Shown here: positions 33,971 through 47,300 of the stretch, in pieces
Layout of the letters: every line of letters begins with the position of its first letter
Position numbering within the stretch: the stretch's first letter is position 1
From: Ceratorhiza oryzae-sativae
Lineage: Eukaryota; Basidiomycota; Agaricomycetes; Cantharellales; Ceratobasidiaceae
Reading direction: 5' to 3'
DNA: 64,000 nucleotides
Assembly: GCA_030998015.1 (NCBI GenBank)
Contig: JARWMV010000246.1
Coordinates: forward strand, 868,001 to 932,000
Notes under the pieces: generated by a model
What the model was told of the DNA's origin: nothing
Seen by the model: the letters and a program-made list of their open reading frames with translations, nothing else
Database searches by the model: none
Program-made: the position numbers and the translations under genes

Positions 33971-35846
33971 CTACGAGGCAACTGCGCCGTGTTCTAACGC
34001 CTGGCCCTCGCGATCAATATGTGCAGCGGGCACCTCTCCTGTGAGCGTCGGCGGAATGGTCTGCGGCTGAGAGGGCCCGAGGCGAGTCATCTCCCCCACA
34101 AACGAAGTGCCCCAGTAGGCTGCAGAGTACTTGTTGACATACTACGAGCCAGGGTCGGTTTTCAAGTTCCTCATCCTGGATAACGAAGACATACCTTGAA
34201 CAGCTTCTTGTGGTTCTCGGCGCGAACCTCGGGCGACATCGTGACAGCCTCGTGGATTGCGTCGGCGACTTGCTGACTGTCCCAGGGGTTGACGACAATG
34301 CTCCCATTTAGACTTTGCGCCGCGCCGGCGAATTCGGACAAAATCATGGCACCCTGGCGTTCTTGTTGGCATGCAATATACTCGTATGATACCTGGCAAC
34401 TCGTCAACAATTTTGCAAGCGAAAGGGATTGTTGCAAACACACCAAGTTCATTCCATCACGGGTCGAAGTCACCAAACAAACGTCGCTGACAGCATATAG
34501 GGCACAGAGCTCATCAAACGCCAGACTCTTGTGCATAAAGTGGATGGGCATAAACTCGACCGTACCGAACCGGCCGTTGATGCGGCCGACAAGTTCGTTG
34601 ACCGTGGACCGAAGATTCTGGTACTCTTCCACATCTTGACGCGAGGGGACGGCAAGTTGCACAAGGACGACCTTTCGAGCCATGAACGGGAGTGGAAAAG
34701 CCCAAAGCAAATAGAAACGCACCTTTCCAATCCATTCGGGGTGTTCGGTAAGGAAAACTTCTAGAGCGTGCATCTTCTGAGGTACACCTTTGATGTAGTC
34801 CAAACGATCGACTCCAACAATGATCTTCACCCCTTTGAACCGTTGTTCGAGGGCGGCAATACGTTCTTTCACAGCCGGCTTTTCGAGATTCTGAAAGAAA
34901 AGAGGTTAGCGTGTCAGGCTGCTTTTAGCACATGTCTTCTACTCACATTGATGAATTGATCGGGGTCAATGCCAATGGGGAAGGTGCCGACTTGAGAGTA
35001 ACGGCCCTCAAACTCGATACCGTTGGGCATGGTTGGAGCGCCGAGGATGCGTGTGCACGACGAAAGGAAATGCCGAGCATAATCATAGGTATGGAAGCCA
35101 ATCAAGTCGCTGTAGATTATCCCAAGAAGGATTTCCCTTCTAACAGGCAGGATCCTAGAGAAAAGAAATTGGTCACGAGGACTATCTGTCGCGAGTGGGC
35201 CAACGTACCGATAGATTTCAGAACTTGGGAACGGTGTATGCAAGAAAAAGCCAATTTTGACGTCCGATAAAACCTCATGCTCGACTTCTGGGGTTTCCTC
35301 GACAATGCCTTCCTTGATCTTGGCAAGTTCGATTTGCGTAAGACTTCCGTCCTTGCCTGGGCCCTCTACGAGGCCTCGTAAGAGCATCGGAAGGAGCATG
35401 AGGTGGTAATCCTGGACCCAGACCATGTCGCCGGAACGGATGATGCTGCGAATAGCCTCGGAAAACTTGATGTTTGCCTGGCGGTAGGCAAGCCAGTTGG
35501 CCTCGTCAAAGTTCATTTCACCCGGGTGGTAGTGGAAGAGCGGCCACAGAATCGAGTTGGAGAACCCGTTGTAGTGACGGTCGGCGAGGTCGTCGTCGAG
35601 ATACACTGCCTGGCAAGAGTACTCTTCCATGAGGCGTTTGTCGACGAGTGCGCGGTCCTTGGGTGGGATGTACAGGCCGGTCCAGCCGATCCAGATGAAT
35701 GACATGGACTTTTTGCAGCCGGAGAGGGCCGAGACGAGCCCGCCGGAGGACATCTTGAAGTGGTACTCGCCCTTGGCATCTCTGCTGATGGTGATCGGGA
35801 GACGATTGGAGACGACGATGAGACGCTGGTCGCCCTTGGCTTCCAT
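33971..35846 (-). CDS. TPS1: Trehalose-6-phosphate synthase (UDP-forming)
   Basis: Makes trehalose-6-phosphate from UDP-glucose and glucose-6-phosphate; cytosolic, retaining GT20 glycosyltransferase. The start at 35846 gives MEAKGDQRLIVVSNRLPI, followed by MSSGGLVSAL, SFIWIGWTG, YNGFSNSILWPLFHYH, WVQDYHLMLLP, IGFFLHTPFPSSEIYR, DLIGFHTYDYARHFLS, GIDPDQF, VGVDRLDYIKGVPQK and DGMNLVSYEYIACQ. These are the donor- and acceptor-binding blocks of Tps1. No phosphatase domain follows; the C-terminus ends soon after YSAAYWGTSFVGEM with a short tail, as in short Tps1 proteins. The upstream frame lacks another ATG before 35846, and a 12-bp G/C homopolymer lies 31 bp upstream. It is divergent from the zinc-finger gene at 36440. 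Confidence 0.96.
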
Positions 35847-35876
35847 GACTGGGTTGTAGGAGGGGGTGGGCACGGA

Positions 35877-35888
35877 GGGGGGGGGGGG
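35877..35888. repeat. 12-bp G homopolymer
   Basis: Uninterrupted G run in the presumed TPS1 leader (C-run in the mRNA sense). Likely length-polymorphic and error-prone in sequencing. Confidence 0.9.
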
Positions 35889-36152
35889 ATGCGCTGGGAT
35901 ATTTGTAGAGCGGGCGAGATCGATTGCGCACGTTCGGTGCAGCGGCGGGGCTGGCCGAGATATTTCCAGTGGAAGGGCGAGTGTCAGTATCGACCCGGAC
36001 TGACCCAACCAGCAAACGGTGACTATCGCATATGATCACATCCCAATCGGGCTATGACGCATGCCATCGTCACCCATCGACACACGCACACCGCCACCGC
36101 CGGAATGAGATTCGGGGGATGACGGGAGGGCGCAGCGCGTGCTTGGATTTAA

Positions 36153-36198
36153 TTGATTTCTTTTTTGGTTGATTTCTTTTTTAGTTGATTTCTTGCAG
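36153..36198. repeat. 16-bp tandem repeat, nearly three copies
   Basis: Units TTGATTTCTTTTTTGG, TTGATTTCTTTTTTAG and a shortened TTGATTTCTTGCAG lie head to tail. They form a polypyrimidine tract in the shared promoter. Could be a dA:dT nucleosome-depleted element. Confidence 0.85.
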
Positions 36199-36216
36199 GT
36201 GCGTGTATGCGTATCA

Positions 36217-36224
36217 TCACGTGA
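36217..36224. promoter_or_regulatory. TCACGTGA E-box palindrome
   Basis: Perfect 8-bp palindrome with a CACGTG core (bHLH site, Cbf1/SREBP-type) between TPS1 and the zinc-finger gene. Function is inferred from the motif only. Confidence 0.5.
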
Positions 36225-36439
36225 CGAACCGTTGCGTCCAACTCCCGCCCGCCTCGAGGCCATCGCATGGGCGCCGGAAAATTACACACGGCAAGCCCTG
36301 GATCCCCGCCACCACCACCCGGTTATGTCAGTGCTCCCACACGAGTCGGTCCGATTTTATCTGAATTTTCGGGCAGATTAGCGCAGAAACGTGTCCGGCG
36401 TTGTCGAGCGCGGGCCGACCGTCGTTGTGCCCCCAGAGC

Positions 36440-38627
36440 ATGCAAACACCCGCCAGCACCGAGATACAGCCACCGCCGTCCACCACCACCACGATCCCCA
36501 CCACGGGCACCATCACCTCCTCCCTCTTCTCCTCCTCGAGGATCACAAAGGTACCGCCCACCGCCCCCCCCCCACCTTCCCCCCGTGCTGACCCACCCCC
36601 CCAGCGCAAGCTCCAGGATGCCCTAGACGCCCTGGACGACGCGACAGCATCCGGTTCTGCCGACCGCCATGCCCCGGGCGACGGTCGGCCCAGTCCTCCA
36701 AAGCGCGCCAACACGTCCATCTACTCTTCTCTCGCAAAGTACGGAATACACGTGGGGCGAAAGCCTGGAAACAAGCAGTACGTCCCACCTTGCCCCAGCA
36801 GCCCTCCCGCTGATCGCGACACGTTCCCCTGCCTCGATTCACCGTTGGCAGAGAGCCAGGTTCTGCATTCTCCCGTTTGTTTCACAAGCGCAATCCGACG
36901 CAGCCCAATCGAGCACAGTCCACCCGCGCTTCTGTCGACACCGCCCATCGCCCTTCGATCAGCCACCCATTTGCACTCGCACCCAACACATCTTTATCTG
37001 AGAAAACCGGAAACCCACCCACACAGTTTACATTCACCCCCTCGTCCGCCGTCACGACACCAATCCCGGTGCCACTTTACCGCCCAGCGTCAGCCCCCGA
37101 CTTTCTTGATCGCCTCTCAACATTCAAGCTCTCGACATACCGAGATAAACCCACGGCCATCGATGCGGTTGCTGCCGCTCGCTGCGGTTGGAGGAACGAA
37201 GGAGGCAAGGATCGACTGGCCTGCAACGTATGTGGTGCCGCCTGGATTGTTGGTCCAACAACGGGCATGACCCGCGAGGCAGGTGAGCCCACATTGGAGA
37301 CAGGCTATCACCAAACATCTAATCCTGTGACTGCAGCTGCTGCCCTTGTAGCGCGGCACGTCGCTTCCCTCGTCGAAGGCCACAAAACCTCGTGCCCGTG
37401 GCGTCTCCGGCAATGTGATCGTGAGTGGCGGCAACGTTGATGTTACATTCCACACTCAAGTACGTTTCTCATTTAGCCAATATTTATCGGCTACCCCTCA
37501 AGGGTTCTTCTGCGTTGATCCGCGACATACTCAAAAGAGCAACTGGCTTATCGCGCATCATTGATCGAGTGGCCATAAAGCATCCTTTAACTCCCACCCA
37601 ACTCGATACTTTGACCACCATTGCAAACGATCCCGAATTCTCGCATCATGACATTGCCCCTTTTGATTCGGCAACACAAATCCCCCCTAGCCACCATACT
37701 CCAGAGTTATCTCAGACTTCCATCGTTCTCGGCTTATTTGGATGGGAGCAGCTTGCGACCCCCATCGCTAAACAGTCATCCTCCTCCCTGGATCTGGCCA
37801 GGAATCGATCGACTTCCCGCTTAGGACACACCCGCTCATCCTCTGGGCCAGGTTCTGGTCGCAGCACCCCCGCGCCTCAAGGGCAAGTAACCGTCGAACG
37901 AAAAGCTAGTGGTTCGGTTCGAAGCGTCACATTCGCTGACGGCCCATCTCAACGGCGGTTTGGCAAAGGACGAGAAGAGGGAAATGCGCTCTCCGCCATT
38001 GAATCGTCATCTGGGGATGATATCAGCATCAGCATTCATGAGCATGATATGGACGCTACCCCTACCAAGTCTCGTACGCATGCCCTTCGGCGAGAAGCAA
38101 CTTCGAGCAGCGGACATCACGATACGCCAAGCAAGGATGACGTGATCTACTGTTCCCTGTGCCAGCGACGTGTCGGCCTGTGGGCTTTCGTGGCTCCAGT
38201 CCCAACCCCAGCGTCTGACAACTCGCCTCCAAACTCTGGTGATGGAGCCGCAATAGCCATCGTGAAGGCCGCTCCAGCTAGAACCTTGGACGTCCTTCGG
38301 GAACACCGATCCTTTTGTCCATACGTCATCCGCACCACTCCGCTCACCATCCCGACCAATGACCAATCGTCCACAGAGGTCGAGGGCTGGAAAGCAATTC
38401 TGGGTATTATAGTGAGGAGCAAACGTGCAGCAAGTGGGAGCATGGGCGTAAACGGATCCGCATTGGGAGAATCCACCCCAGAACAAACGGGGACTGCGAA
38501 CGCAGTCAACCGAGTAAAGCACTCGCCGAGCGGAGTGAGTAGGCATTCTTGGCGCCACGACTACGCACTAACGAGATATTTACAGAGTCGCGACCTGCTG
38601 CGATATGTCAAGGGTCTATTGGCGTAA
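36440..38627 (+). CDS. C3HC zinc-finger protein, NIPA/Rsm1 family
   Basis: The first ATG is at 36440 (MQTPASTEIQPPPS). After a C-rich intron of about 55 nt come RKLQDALDALDDA, RANTSIYSSLAKYG and, after another intron, SAPDFLDRLSTFKLSTY. The C3HC domain follows: AARCGWR, LACNVCGAAW, then H and C in EGHKTSCPWR, giving the Cys-Cys-x2-Cys-His-x3-Cys ligand set. A second Rsm1-type cysteine region is in the C-terminal half (VIYCSLCQRRVGLWAF and LREHRSFCPYV). The family includes yeast Rsm1 (mRNA export) and human NIPA/ZC3HC1 (nuclear basket). The serine-rich middle (about 150 residues) looks disordered. The stop is at 38625-38627. Confidence 0.88.
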
Positions 38628-39735
38628 CTCACATACTTTGAATCTTATATTGTCTTTGTAATTATTTTCATTTGGCTTTGTGTTCGTACATGCATTAGTA
38701 TTGATCAAGACATGGTTTTTCGATGCAAGATCTAGGAGGGTATCTCAAGCAAACCATAAAACCCAATCGTCGGTGCTGTTTTTTTTGTTTTTTTTGTACC
38801 AACAGCCAAAATGGAAGTTTCACTTTCCGCATGGCCTTTTCTGGTGACCCTGCGTATCTCAGACAAGGTGGGGAAATATAGAAGAGGACACTGATAAGCG
38901 AGGGGTTTGTTGTGCTCCTCGACTAGCCCAACAACGCCAGACCAGCCCTTCAGATTATATTCCGTGAAATGATGACCTGAGCTTATTGTCACGTGGCTGA
39001 CGGAGATCAACCCAAAATCGGCGGGTGATAATTCTACCCGCTGGGTGCATCCGAGGGTTGTCTGAAAACATAACCTCAGGAGGCACTAGTACGTTTGCGA
39101 CAGAAAATTTCACGGGCTACTTCTGTTTGCCGAGCGGGAACGTTGGTGTTACTCGTTTTGGGCCACGAGGAGACACCAGAGAGTATTCATTACATCCTGG
39201 TGCCCAGGAAGGCAAGGAACGAATCTATCATCGCGGGTAGAACCGATCTATTAGCCTTATTTCCGATAAAACAAACGCATTGAGGCACCCTCAGATGTAG
39301 AATGTCGCAATGATGTTGTCAGCAGTGAGACGTAGCAGAGATCTTCTCGCCGATGCCAGTTCTCACACTAGCTTGTCAACGCTCAGGACGAACCGAGAAC
39401 ACAAAAAAGCAATCAACGCTTCTCTGCTTGAGCTGCGCTTTTCATAACGCCGCGAGCATCTCACTCGTTTTAGGCATGTGGTCAGATGCTGCTCGCCAGA
39501 TCGCCGCCCAAGCGACAATAGAGTTATCCCGGGGCCCGAGCAAACCATTGGTTCGGCCAGGCTCCTATATGCTGTGCTGTTCTAGAGCCATCCGTCGATC
39601 ATCTCACCACTGTCACTCGAGGTTGGGTGACTCCGGCGCCCGGTGAGAAATTACGTTGTATCATCGTGAATACATACCAATCAATCAACATTGAGTTGTT
39701 ATGAAATCAGCGAAAGTTACGCCCACGGATGAAGA
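38628..39735. other. 1.1-kb convergent gap, no gene recognised
   Basis: Lies between the convergent zinc-finger and ARV1 genes. T-rich tracts near 38780 may belong to the 3' end of the zinc-finger gene. There is a CACGTG at 38990-38995. The open frames are short and unrecognisable. Confidence 0.55.
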
Positions 39736-40987
39736 CTAAGGAATAGAATACTCAGAGACCATAGTCACGCCAGTCCAAATAGAAATTGGTTGGGCCGCCA
39801 ACGACTTGATCATCCATCCGAATAGAACTACAAGTGTAGTCAACACAGGATGGCAATCCAAAAGTACTCTGAGGCCGAACCCCGCCGACATGCCACCGAG
39901 GACATTGCGGATGACCCAGGCACGGTCAAAGCGGTTCTCGTCTAGGATGGAAAGAGCGCGAATAGCAAGGTGGTGTTGCGCGAGGCTCGGAGGGAGACCG
40001 ACCCCGGTCTCAACAAACGCTGTTGGACCAGAGGGAACAGGGGACTGCCATATTGAGAGTAAAAGAAGAAGGAAAATCTTGGTAAAGGATGAATAAAATA
40101 GTGTAAGGGGGACTAGAGGAATTCTGTACAATATATGCGTGTCGGTTTTCAGTAAAATATACCCAACAAAGACCGACCTGCGCTTACTGAAGTTCAAGGC
40201 GAGTGCCTAACGTGAACGGCCTTGCGTGGTTGCGAACGCGCTCGTAGCAATACAAAAGGTGCGTTAGAACAACGCACCCAGCGGTAACACCACAATGAAA
40301 AGCAATAGTATCTATATCGATCAATGGGGTCTAAATTGCTGGGTAGTCCGCCACCAAAGCGTACCTAGTAGGCAGGCTGCGGAAACCTTCATAAAAGAAG
40401 GTGAAGGTTTTTCTAGAGCGAGATATTTAGCGACGCAAGGATGCTCAATATGTGTTTATACCCACCAAGCTCGTGCCAGCGGACGACTGCTCCAAGTCTT
40501 GAATAAATGTAAAGCTCCACCAATATTTATAATACCTACATGCATCAACCAAAACAAGAGGTATTCCTAGTTGTACCACCGATTGCCAAGAACGCTATGC
40601 AAATTTCAGGTATTAGTTGCGATCGGTGTAATTTATGAGCTGTAGCGTTCACCAAAACCTTCGATTGACGCGACGTCGGCCTAAGATTGGCATTCGGTGA
40701 AGTTCCGGAATGACGTGGCTCACAATGGCGGTTGAAGAGCAGATGTCGATAAACTTCTCGCTTCAAGAGAATGAGGTCGAGAAAAAGTGTAAGGGGATCG
40801 TGTTCTACATATGGATCCGCGAAGGCCAAGCAGCTGGGCTACAGTTTTGACCGAGTGTTTGCAATGTTTAGTGTTGTCTATCAAGAAAAATACTCCATAC
40901 ACATTGCTCAAGGCGGAGATTATTAACAGATTGGTAGACAGTATACAGATACGGCACTGGGTGAGTACACTGTGTGCAGATAGGCAT
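39736..40987 (-). CDS. ARV1: ARV1 lipid/sterol homeostasis protein
   Basis: The start at 40987 gives MPICTQCTHPVPYLYTVY, then NNLRLEQC and, across an intron, PSCLAFADPYVEHDPLT. This is the ARV1 homology domain with its Cys-x2-Cys pairs (CTQC and CPSC). LFLDLILLKREVYRHLLFN follows, then membrane segments including FTKIFLLLLLSIWQ and the C-terminal VIRNVLGGMSAGFGLRVLL. The stop is at 39736-39738. ARV1 is an ER membrane protein affecting sterol traffic, sphingolipid metabolism and GPI-anchor synthesis. The exons between about 40200 and 40545 are not fully resolved. It lies 173 bp downstream of CYP51 in the same orientation. Confidence 0.88.
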
Positions 40988-41160
40988 TGTCGAATAGGGA
41001 ATGGTAGGCGACGTCGGAAAAATGAGAGTAATCATGTGACTGACGGAGCCTCGAACGGCGCTTGGAATGAGACGCCAATAGCTAATCTAATTAGATGTTG
41101 TATTAGACAAAGCGGATAAACGTCAATCACAGAAAACACATGTGTCTACAAGATCAGAAG

Positions 41161-43211
<2,051 letters not shown>

Positions 43212-43377
43212 GGTGGAAAAGACCTGGCGCACTGGACGCGACTGCTGGCAATATATACCTGGATTTTGAGCTCGTACGATTTTCGAGCGCGGCTGACGAT
43301 CACGTGCAGCTGGTCACGTGGCCGTGGTGTCGCGGGATCCCGCTCGGGATTCGTGGCGGAAACACCCGACTCGTACG
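43212..43377. promoter_or_regulatory. 166-bp divergent promoter of CYP51 and HSBP1-like genes with paired E-boxes
   Basis: CACGTG at 43301-43306 and again at 43315-43320 (14 bp apart, preceded by AT and GT), with a CAGCTG between them. Paired CACGTG sites in a short promoter of an ergosterol gene suggest bHLH control, for example by SREBP, which regulates ERG11 in several fungi. This is inference from motif and context. Confidence 0.6.
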
Positions 43378-43891
43378 ATGGCTCTCCCGCTCAACGTCGC
43401 AGGCGCGTCGACACCGTCAAAGGAGCGCTCGCCGATATCGGCGTCCAAGACACTTGCTGCGGCCCACACCGGCCCCGAGACAGGCTCCAGGTCGGCCACT
43501 CCGGTGCCTGGAGCGCGGGGCGTCGCCCCCGTCCTGACGGCTAAGCCAGAGGACATCACCAGCCCCCATGAACTGACCGCTTTTGTGAGTCCATAGTGTG
43601 TGTCAACCACAGTCAATTTACGCCTGTAGATCGAGAATCTGCTCAATCAAGTCGAAACCGGCTTTGATGAGATGTCAAGCCAAATCCTTGAGCGCAGTGA
43701 GTCACTAGCTGATTCTGGCCGTCAACACCGTTTTGATAGTCTCTAAAGTGACCCAGATGTCGTCCAGGGTTGATTCGTTGGAGATCGCTGTTCAAGATTT
43801 GATCAATGGTGACCTGTCGGCACCCATGCCTGCTCTGACCCCACAACCCACTGGTGGAAGCACTCAGACCATGACGGCCGATCCACGTTGA
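43378..43891 (+). CDS. Heat-shock-factor-binding-protein-1 (HSBP1)-like coiled coil
   Basis: The start at 43378 gives MALPLNVAGASTPSKE, a Ser/Pro/Ala-rich leader of about 60 residues. Three exons then give HELTAF, IENLLNQVETGFDEMSSQILER and MTQMSSRVDSLEIAVQDLING. This heptad pattern with MS-Q-I-x-x-R and MSSR-(V/I)DSLE matches HSBP1, a small trimeric coiled coil that in animals binds and restrains heat-shock factor; fungal roles are less clear and include WASH-complex assembly. The C-terminus (TPQPTGGSTQTMTADPR) is a short polar tail. The stop is at 43889-43891. About 125 residues, longer than human HSBP1 (76) because of the leader. Confidence 0.85.
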
Positions 43892-44378
43892 ATCTACGAA
43901 TGAGTTGGGTACATAGCTTCGAGATCACACGTGACGATCCTGTTGCCGTGTATACTCCTACCCGACGAATTGGATACCCTTTGTAGTATGAGTCTGTCTC
44001 AGGATGGGGCTCCCGGGAGCATAGAAAGCCTCGACTGTACCCAGATTTGGCCGACTACATACCTCTTGGCACTGTACCCAACATGAGACAAATAGACATG
44101 TAAACCGGCTATAACAGTGCAAGTGTGCGCAGACAATTGGGTTTCTAGTTGCACTAAATAAGCGCTCGAATTAATGTCGGCCTCAACAGGGTTATAATTG
44201 TGCATTCCTTATGGGTTTCGCGGTCGTGGCAGCAAAAATTGGGATGAGAATGAATTCATGGGCTCAAGTGATACAGTAGGTTTGTGGGCAAAAAAATTAA
44301 ACCAGTTGAATAAATATAGGAGATTCTATGGTTGATAGGCAAGAATGTAGGATGCTTCGTGAGGATCGTGTCAAGTCG
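43892..44378. other. Convergent gap between HSBP1-like and hybrid kinase genes
   Basis: 487 bp of 3' flanks. No gene is seen. A CACACGTGACG sequence near 43927 may be an incidental E-box. Confidence 0.55.
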
Positions 44379-47300
44379 TTATCCAGAGGCCAATTTTTGA
44401 AAGAGGCCGTCCAGGGTTTTGAAGGAAACAGGCTTAATCAAGCTATTGGCCCGAGTTCAGACAGGAACCACGTTCGCGACATTGCTCACTTACTACCCGT
44501 CAAAACCAGCGGCAAGCGCCTTGCGTTTATCTTCTGGCGTTGCGAGGCCTGTCAAAGCAAATATCTTGGCGCAAGGAGTACCCGACTTCCTCGATCTTTC
44601 GATAGCACGAATCTGGGTGACGCATCCTATTCCTCCAAGATTCGGCATAGAAAGGTCAACCAACAAAACACTGATAATACATTAGCTTGGTTCTAACGAA
44701 GGGCTTAAAATACTACGAATAATGGCCCCCTGGGGCATCTCGATAGGCCTTGACCCCTTCGACCCCGTCAACGGCTTCGTCAGACGGTATGTGCTACGAG
44801 CCGCGATGAGTATACGAAGACCGAAATACTCAAAAGACATACACGTTTCTTAAGCCACTATAAGTCAGGTCGGTCAGCGACATATCACACAGCGGACGTA
44901 AAGGGACAGATATAACTCACATGAGAAAGCAAGCTACGATTGACAGGGTTATCTTCCTATTTGGCGTGTGGGATTAATATTTGATCAGGGGCAGAGAAGG
45001 GCACGAACCACCACTAATACTCGGGGCTTTTTGATTGTATTTAACGAGCCGGTTACGGATTCGAGCATAACGGAGCCCTCGTCTGCCAGAGGTACGGTTG
45101 TGAAGTCACTCAACGAACGGTCAGGTCCTGGCTCATCGCTGCATTGAGGCACTTCGCTTAGCGAAGACCGGGATGTCTCATAGGAGTCTCGGAGGCCAGG
45201 CCGTGAGGAAGACAGGCTCGATGATGGACGAGAGCCCGGGTGATGACGAAGGTAGATTTATCATCACTGAGTGGAGGTGAGCCGGGTGAACCAGGAAGTT
45301 CGTGCACGCCGGGGACGATATGTGCCCCCCCAGCCCGAAATTGAACAGATTCCTGCAGAGCCGAATGTAAACGAGACGGCCCCCCAGGCTTAAAGATGAG
45401 CCTGCAACAGCCTCCAAAGCGTTCAAAACTTTTTACAACTGCCATGATCCGCTGGTCACCTCGACCAGAGCTGTACAGGATGACAGGCTTGGAAAAATCT
45501 TGTCTGTCGATTAGATCGGATAGGAACTGAACATCTTCGTTGACGATGAGAACTGCTGCATCGCTGGCTATCTGAGTAACTGTTGCACTCCACCAGTTGA
45601 CGAGCATGTTGAGGATGATTGAATGAAGCTCTTGATGGCCGCGGTGCTCCGAAAAACCAAGAAGGCAAACGCTGACGTTTTCAAACCTTCCTCTAGCAAG
45701 ACAAGCATCGCTTTCGCTCCGAGGTGTCTCCTCTACGTCAAATGATATTTTGATTTCGGTGCCGGCACCCTCTTGGCTCCACACATCAACTGAAACAGCC
45801 CCATTCAGTGTATGTACTTCATGGCGAACGCGAGGGCTCACCTTGGCCGTCAACTGCCTCGGAACGGACAATCGAGTTCACGATCGCTAACCCAAGGCCT
45901 GTTCCAGTGTGAAGCGGATTTTCCTGATAAAGCGGTCTCAGTGGGTGGCAAATCGATGACAAGTTACGCCACAGTTGTACCTGAGAAAACGGCTGGAAGA
46001 GTTGGTTTGTTAAAAAGTCCTTGCTGATCCCCTGAGATCACGATCAACTACGCCCACAAAGGGAGCCACAAATAGCATACTTTACCAGTGTCATTGACGG
46101 ATAGCTCTACAGTTATCATCCGAGCGTCGGAATTATATGCAATTTCTCTCAATCCTACATAAACGTATCCATCAGAAGTAAACTTGAGCTATCGAATGAA
46201 AATGGGGTAAGCGAGACTTGTGGGTATCAAAAATGAAAAGAAACCTACAGAGTTGCCGATAAGATTCATCAAAATACGCCGGATGCCGGCTTTTTCACAA
46301 ACGCAGCTCCAACCCTAATGTGTATTAAGTATAGGGCTTGCTAATACAAACGACGCATACTCACGCGTTCTCGAAAGGCAATGTCTACAACTGTTTCCAC
46401 GTGGCGCTTTTCACTGGGTTTTGGTGCAGGAGCAGCACCTGGGAGCCCTCGGGGGGGCGAGTATACGCTACCAATCTCTGAAACCGCGCGGGCACGAGCG
46501 CCAATCCAACACCCCTCTACAGTGTCTTCCACCAGTGACAACAGGTTGGTCCTATTGTAGGTAATGAGCTGTTGCCTAGAGGCTAGCAACGAACTAGACT
46601 TACTTGGAGCGGGGAATTGTATGTTCCCGATTCCCGCTTAACTTGGTAAAATCAAGGACGTGGTTGACTGATTCTTGTTCAGCTTCGATAACATGTTAGG
46701 AGCTTGAGTCGCTCACCTGTTTCGCCGAGGGACGCCCCACAGCTCTGTATTGTCTTTAGGAATGCACTCTGTGTGCTGGTGAGCTTGGTATCCGCGATAA
46801 GTTCGGCGGCCGCCAGAATTCCGTGAAGTGGTGCTGGAGGAACAAATTAGTCACTTATATGCGCGCTTTCCTGTAGGCCTACTGCGGAGTTCATGAGATA
46901 TGCTGGATAATGATGTTAACTTGGCACAGAAAGGCAAAGGGCCAGACTCACTTTGAAATGAATAATGATTTCGCTTTGTCGGCAAGTATCATGCGACGCT
47001 TGAGCACAGCACTCAAGATGATCACGCCAATTGCTCGGAGGAATTGAAGTTCATATCCTTCAAGTAGATGTTTGCCAGGATCAGTAATATACGCGCACAA
47101 GAGAGCGAATGGATGATGGTCGACGTTGAAAATGCTGTGGAAGCAGAAAAGCAAAACCTCAATCCTGCCATAAAATGCAGAAATAAAAACGCACTTACGG
47201 AACTATCATGGAGTAAGAAGCGTTCCCAGGGACAGCCCAGTCGCGAAGGTAAGAGGGCGTGACGTTCTCGTAAATCCTACCGTCTGGATACATTCTAGAG

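Larger units (their letters stand above)
35847..36439. promoter_or_regulatory. Divergent promoter between TPS1 and the C3HC zinc-finger gene
   Basis: 593 bp between start codons. It contains a 12-G run (35877-35888), a near-tandem 16-bp T-rich repeat (36153-36198) and a TCACGTGA palindrome (36217-36224). Confidence 0.65.

Noticed and set aside
44328..44696. 122-codon + frame near the hybrid kinase 3' end
   Set aside because: The opposite strand encodes the canonical receiver ([21 protein letters not shown]).
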